Shown here piece after piece: positions 15,171-17,684 of a DNA stretch of 17,684 nt; the stretch's first letter is position 1, and each line of letters opens with the position of its first letter. The position numbers and the translations under genes were made by a program. The notes under the pieces were generated by a model, which was given only the letters and a program-made list of their open reading frames with translations, was not told the DNA's origin and made no database searches. This DNA is from UMGS1851 sp900555605 (GTDB taxonomy: Bacteria; Bacillota; Clostridia; UBA1212; UBA1255), in the NCBI GenBank assembly GCA_902472555.1, contig CABROF010000049.1, positions 1 to 17,684 on the forward strand, read 5' to 3'.

Positions 15171-15653
15171 TCACTGCCGGATTTTAAATAATACCTGCCC
15201 GTAGTTTACGATTTCCCCGTTTTCCGCGCACACCTCAGCGACGGTTCCGGCACAATCGCTGACAATATCATTCATCAGCTTCATGGCCTCAATAATGCAA
15301 AGCGTATCTCCCTTTGCCACGGAAGCGCCCTCTTGTACAAACGGCGCCTCTCCCGGCGCTTTAGAAGCATAGAATACCCCCACCATAGGCGCCTTGATTT
15401 CATGGAACAACGAAGCAGGCTCCGACCCTTGTTCAGCAGCGGGAATCACGCCGCTGCTGCCGGAAAGCAGCTCCGCATTGCCGGCAGCAACAATTTCAGC
15501 CGGCATGGGCGCCAATGCCGCCGCAGTCTGAAAGCAGCCGGCCGCAGACTGCCGCTCCATCTTGATTTTATTTTTTCCATCCTCCAGCTCTATCCTGATC
15601 AGATCGTTCTTTTTCATCAGTTCCGCCAATACTTTGATATCATTGACTTCCAT
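15171..15653 (-). CDS. accB: Biotin carboxyl carrier protein of acetyl-CoA carboxylase
   Basis: A 160-residue biotin carrier. The N-terminal helix (MEVNDIKVLAELMKKNDLIRIELEDG) and first strand contact AccC. A flexible Ala/Ser/Pro-rich linker spans about 36-82. The C-terminal biotinyl domain (about 85-160) begins HEIKAPMVGVFY and holds the biotinylation site E122-A-M-K125-L-M-N-D, with K125 the modified lysine. It contains the KAPGEAPFVQEG segment; the P-x-x-x-P-F form is common. The start ATG follows GGGAGGT by four bases. The preceding fabF gene ends 67 bp before it, with a hairpin in the gap. Confidence 0.94.
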   Translation of the reverse strand: MEVNDIKVLAELMKKNDLIRIELEDGKNKIKMERQSAAGCFQTAAALAPMPAEIVAAGNAELLSGSSGVIPAAEQGSEPASLFHEIKAPMVGVFYASKAPGEAPFVQEGASVAKGDTLCIIEAMKLMNDIVSDCAGTVAEVCAENGEIVNYGQVLFKIRQ

Positions 15654-15695
15654 AAGAACCTCCCGTACGTTTTATACTGACATCCATCATTTGAT

Positions 15696-15717
15696 CCGGC
15701 GGCTCACACCGCACCGG
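15696..15717 (-). other. GC-rich hairpin between fabF and accB
   Basis: On the transcript CCG-(GT)-GCGG pairs with CCGC-CGG around a TGTGAG loop, giving seven G-C pairs with a 2-base bulge, starting three bases after the fabF stop. No U-tract follows, so it is not a classical terminator. It could protect an mRNA end or tune expression; function is not shown. Confidence 0.4.
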
Positions 15718-15720
15718 CTT

Positions 15721-16959
15721 CTATATTTTCCGAAATGCGATGCAGGCATTGTGGCCGCCGAAGCCTAAGGAATCGGAGACCGCATATGTCAGATCCGCGG
15801 AAACCGCCTGATTGGGCGTGCAATTCAAATCACATTCCGGATCCGGCGTTTCATAACCGATTGTAGGAGGGACAATGCCATCACGCAATGCCAGCAGACT
15901 GATGACAGCCTCTACAGCGCCTGCGGCGCCCAGCATGTGTCCTGTCATAGATTTTGTAGAGCTGATCCGGATCCGGTACGCTCCATCGCCTAAAACCTTT
16001 TTCAGCGCCATGGTCTCACATTTATCATTCAGCGGCGTACTGGTACCGTGCGCATTGACGTAGACTCTCTCCAGATCATGATCTCCGTCTAAAATCCCGG
16101 CTTCTGCCATGGCAAGGCGAATCGCTTCCGCACCCATGGCGCCTTCCGGGTCCGGCGCAGTGATATGATAGGCATCACAGGTATTTCCGTATCCCACAAG
16201 CTCGCCGTATATTTTGGCATTTCTTGCCTTCGCATGCTCATATTCTTCCAAAACCAGAATTCCGGCGCCTTCTCCCATGACAAAACCATCCCTGTGCAGG
16301 TCAAATGGCGTTGAGGCGTGCTGCGGGTCATTTCTCGTGGACAGCGCCATACAATTCGTAAATCCTGCAACTGCCAGGGGCGTAATCGTTGCCTCCGCCC
16401 CGCCTGCAATGACGGCATCGGCACGCCCCGCCTGAATACATTGAAACGCTTCTCCCACAGCATGGGTGCCGGTGGCACAGGCTGTCACAATCGGCAGGCA
16501 GGGCCCCTGCGCTTTATATTTAATTGCAATCATCCCTGCAGCAATATTGGCAATCATCATCGGAACAAAAAAGGGAGAAATCCGTCTCGGACCGCTTTTT
16601 TCCAGCTTATTGCACTCTGTGATAAACGTATTCATGCCGCCTATGCCGGAGCCGACATAAACCCCCAGCCGGCTGCTGGCCACAGTACCTGCGATCCCGC
16701 TGTCCTCCATTGCCTGCGCGGCAGCCGCTAACGCATACTGCGCATATAGATCTGTCTTTCTGGCCTCATTCGGCGCAAAATATTGATCCCGCGGAAAATT
16801 CTTGACCTCGGCAGCGACCTTTACTTTAAAATCCGCCGTGTCAAAACGCGTAATATAATCGACTCCGCACACGCCGTTTTTGATATTCTCCCAAAAAGTT
16901 TCTATCTCATTTCCCACCGGTGAAATCACACCAAGACCAGTAACTACTACCCGTTTCAT
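15721..16959 (-). CDS. fabF: 3-oxoacyl-ACP synthase II
   Basis: A 412-residue condensing enzyme (KAS II) that extends acyl-ACP with malonyl-ACP. The thiolase-fold catalytic triad is complete: C161 in TACATGTHAVG, H304 in NAHGTSTPLND and H341 in STKSMTGHMLGAAGAVE, with K336 also conserved. Other marks are MKRVVVTGLGVISPVG at the N-terminus, GGAEATITPLAVAGF, MGEGAGILVLEE and the final NSLGFGGHN-type motif (here DSLGFGGHNACIAF). The length is normal. An in-frame ATG eight codons upstream exists, but the ATG at 16959 starts the conserved strand and has GGAGGT just upstream. It follows fabG by 51 bp. Confidence 0.96.
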   Translation of the reverse strand: MKRVVVTGLGVISPVGNEIETFWENIKNGVCGVDYITRFDTADFKVKVAAEVKNFPRDQYFAPNEARKTDLYAQYALAAAAQAMEDSGIAGTVASSRLGVYVGSGIGGMNTFITECNKLEKSGPRRISPFFVPMMIANIAAGMIAIKYKAQGPCLPIVTACATGTHAVGEAFQCIQAGRADAVIAGGAEATITPLAVAGFTNCMALSTRNDPQHASTPFDLHRDGFVMGEGAGILVLEEYEHAKARNAKIYGELVGYGNTCDAYHITAPDPEGAMGAEAIRLAMAEAGILDGDHDLERVYVNAHGTSTPLNDKCETMALKKVLGDGAYRIRISSTKSMTGHMLGAAGAVEAVISLLALRDGIVPPTIGYETPDPECDLNCTPNQAVSADLTYAVSDSLGFGGHNACIAFRKI

Positions 16960-16986
16960 AAAAAACCTCCGTTCCGCAAACACTTC

Positions 16987-17005
16987 CGGCCGAGGGCCGT
17001 TTTTT
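16987..17005 (+). terminator. Plus-strand terminator-like hairpin in the fabG-fabF gap
   Basis: On the plus strand CGGCC-GAG-GGCCG (16987-16999) is followed by TTTTTT. The orientation is opposite to the operon, so it would stop antisense transcripts if it works at all. In the operon mRNA it is a 5-bp hairpin preceded by A6, upstream of the fabF Shine-Dalgarno. Confidence 0.35.
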
Positions 17006-17010
17006 CCATT

Positions 17011-17684
17011 TTACACAATTCCGCCGTCCACCCGCAGCACCTCGCCCGTTATATACGAGGCCAGCGGACTTGCAAGAAATACCGCCGCATTTGCCACATC
17101 CTCCGGTTTTCCGAAACGCTTGAGCGGAATCTGTTCAATATAGTTCTGTTTGATCTCTTCTTTTAGGCCTTCCGTCATATCGGTTTCAATATAACCGGGG
17201 GCAATGGCGTTGCAGGTTACATTGCGTCCGCCTAATTCCCGGGCCACGGTTCTGGTCAGACCGATCACACCGGCCTTTGAACTGACGTAATTTGCCTGTC
17301 CGGCAGTGCCGAGCAAAGCAGACACCGATGAAATATTAATGATCCTGCCGCTCCGCCGTTTTGCAAAGTAGCTGCCTACATGCTTGATCATGTTGAAGGT
17401 GCCCTTCAGATTCACCGCCAGCACACGATCAAAATCCTCTTCCTTCATTGCAATAAACAGCTTATCTTTTACAATACCGGCGTTATTTACCAGAATGTCT
17501 GCCTGACCGAAGTCCGAAAGGATCTGTTCAAAAGTGCTTTTCGACGCTTGAAAATCAGAAACGTCACATTGGTAAGCGCGTACTGACAGTCTCCCGGACT
17601 CCGCAGCGCCGGCCGCAAAGGCTGCCGCTGCCGGAGATGCGGTTACTGCTTCTGCGCCTGCGGAAGCCGGCGCAGAAGCAGCAG
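17011..17684 (-). CDS. fabG: 3-oxoacyl-ACP reductase (N-terminus beyond window)
   Basis: The C-terminal 223 residues of a short-chain dehydrogenase that reduces 3-oxoacyl-ACP with NADPH. The open frame runs from the stop at 17011 to the window edge without a start. Visible motifs are DILVNNAGI, NLKGTFNMIKH, the catalytic Ser in INISSVSALLG, the YxxxK pair in NYVSSKAGVIGLT, IAPGYIETDMT, and the end SYITGEVLRVDGGIV. The part after CDVSD (184 residues) is of normal length. Before CDVSD, however, the 39 visible residues are Ala/Ser/Pro/Gly-rich (16 Ala in the first 30) and contain no recognisable second Rossmann strand, so this segment appears to be an insertion. It is encoded by DNA with strong inverted repeats (17599-17681). 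The TGxxxGIG cofactor motif would lie outside. Confidence 0.92.
   Translation of the reverse strand, partial: AASAPASAGAEAVTASPAAAAFAAGAAESGRLSVRAYQCDVSDFQASKSTFEQILSDFGQADILVNNAGIVKDKLFIAMKEEDFDRVLAVNLKGTFNMIKHVGSYFAKRRSGRIINISSVSALLGTAGQANYVSSKAGVIGLTRTVARELGGRNVTCNAIAPGYIETDMTEGLKEEIKQNYIEQIPLKRFGKPEDVANAAVFLASPLASYITGEVLRVDGGIV
17646..17681. repeat. Perfect 13-bp inverted repeat inside fabG
   Basis: CTGCTTCTGCGCC (17646-17658) and GGCGCAGAAGCAG (17669-17681) are perfect reverse complements around a 10-base loop. A second, imperfect dyad lies next to it: CTCCGCAGCG (17599-17608) pairs with CGCTG-C-CGGAG (17626-17636), with one bulged base. Both fall in the Ala-rich coding insert of fabG. 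Confidence 0.8.

Overview
The window looks like a chromosomal segment of an anaerobic Firmicute of class Clostridia, probably Lachnospiraceae-like; this is inferred from gene content and order, not from a marker gene. The evidence is the gene order fabG-fabF-accB-fabZ-accC-accD-accA, a short stand-alone AccA, an AroF-type DAHP synthase with an N-terminal ferredoxin-like domain, a fused chorismate mutase/prephenate dehydratase, strong GGAGG ribosome binding sites and a roughly half-GC composition. Almost everything is on the minus strand and should be read from right to left.

Right part (17684 to 11588, minus): a type II fatty acid synthesis and acetyl-CoA carboxylase operon. It holds fabG (cut by the window end), fabF, accB, fabZ, accC, accD and accA. 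Together they make malonyl-CoA (AccB biotin carrier, AccC biotin carboxylase, AccD/AccA carboxyltransferase) and carry out condensation (FabF), ketoreduction (FabG) and dehydration (FabZ). Gaps are 24-71 bp and each gene has its own Shine-Dalgarno. The upstream genes of such operons (fabD, fabK, acpP, fabH, regulator) would lie beyond the right edge.

Middle (11587 to 6033, minus): after a 156-bp gap with a weak terminator-like hairpin and a TATAAT box comes an aromatic amino acid operon: aroF, aroA, aroC, pheA, aroE. The genes are packed or overlapping (aroC/pheA share ATGA). The set runs from DAHP formation to phenylpyruvate but lacks aroB, dehydroquinase and shikimate kinase here.

Left-middle (5972 to 4181, minus): a 63-residue unknown ORF translationally coupled to a complete large serine recombinase, placed straight after aroE. 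It converges with a small A24 prepilin peptidase gene (plus), and the two stop codons share the palindrome CTATAG. Upstream of the peptidase is a membrane-anchored unknown protein (plus).

Left end (2708 to 1, minus): a CotH-kinase-family lipoprotein with a chitobiase/HexA C-terminal-like domain, then the N-terminal 225 residues of a sugar phosphate isomerase/epimerase-like TIM-barrel protein cut by the window edge.

Most of the window is ordinary housekeeping. The points most worth a second look are: an Ala-rich insertion in FabG encoded by a perfect 13-bp inverted repeat; an AccC missing a conserved loop; the two-gene recombinase module; an 18-bp palindrome against an extended -10 promoter before the prepilin peptidase; and a near-tandem 15-bp repeat in the accD-accA spacer. 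I see no rRNA, tRNA, CRISPR array, insertion sequence or riboswitch, and no gene-free stretch over 300 bp (the longest is 2709-2985).
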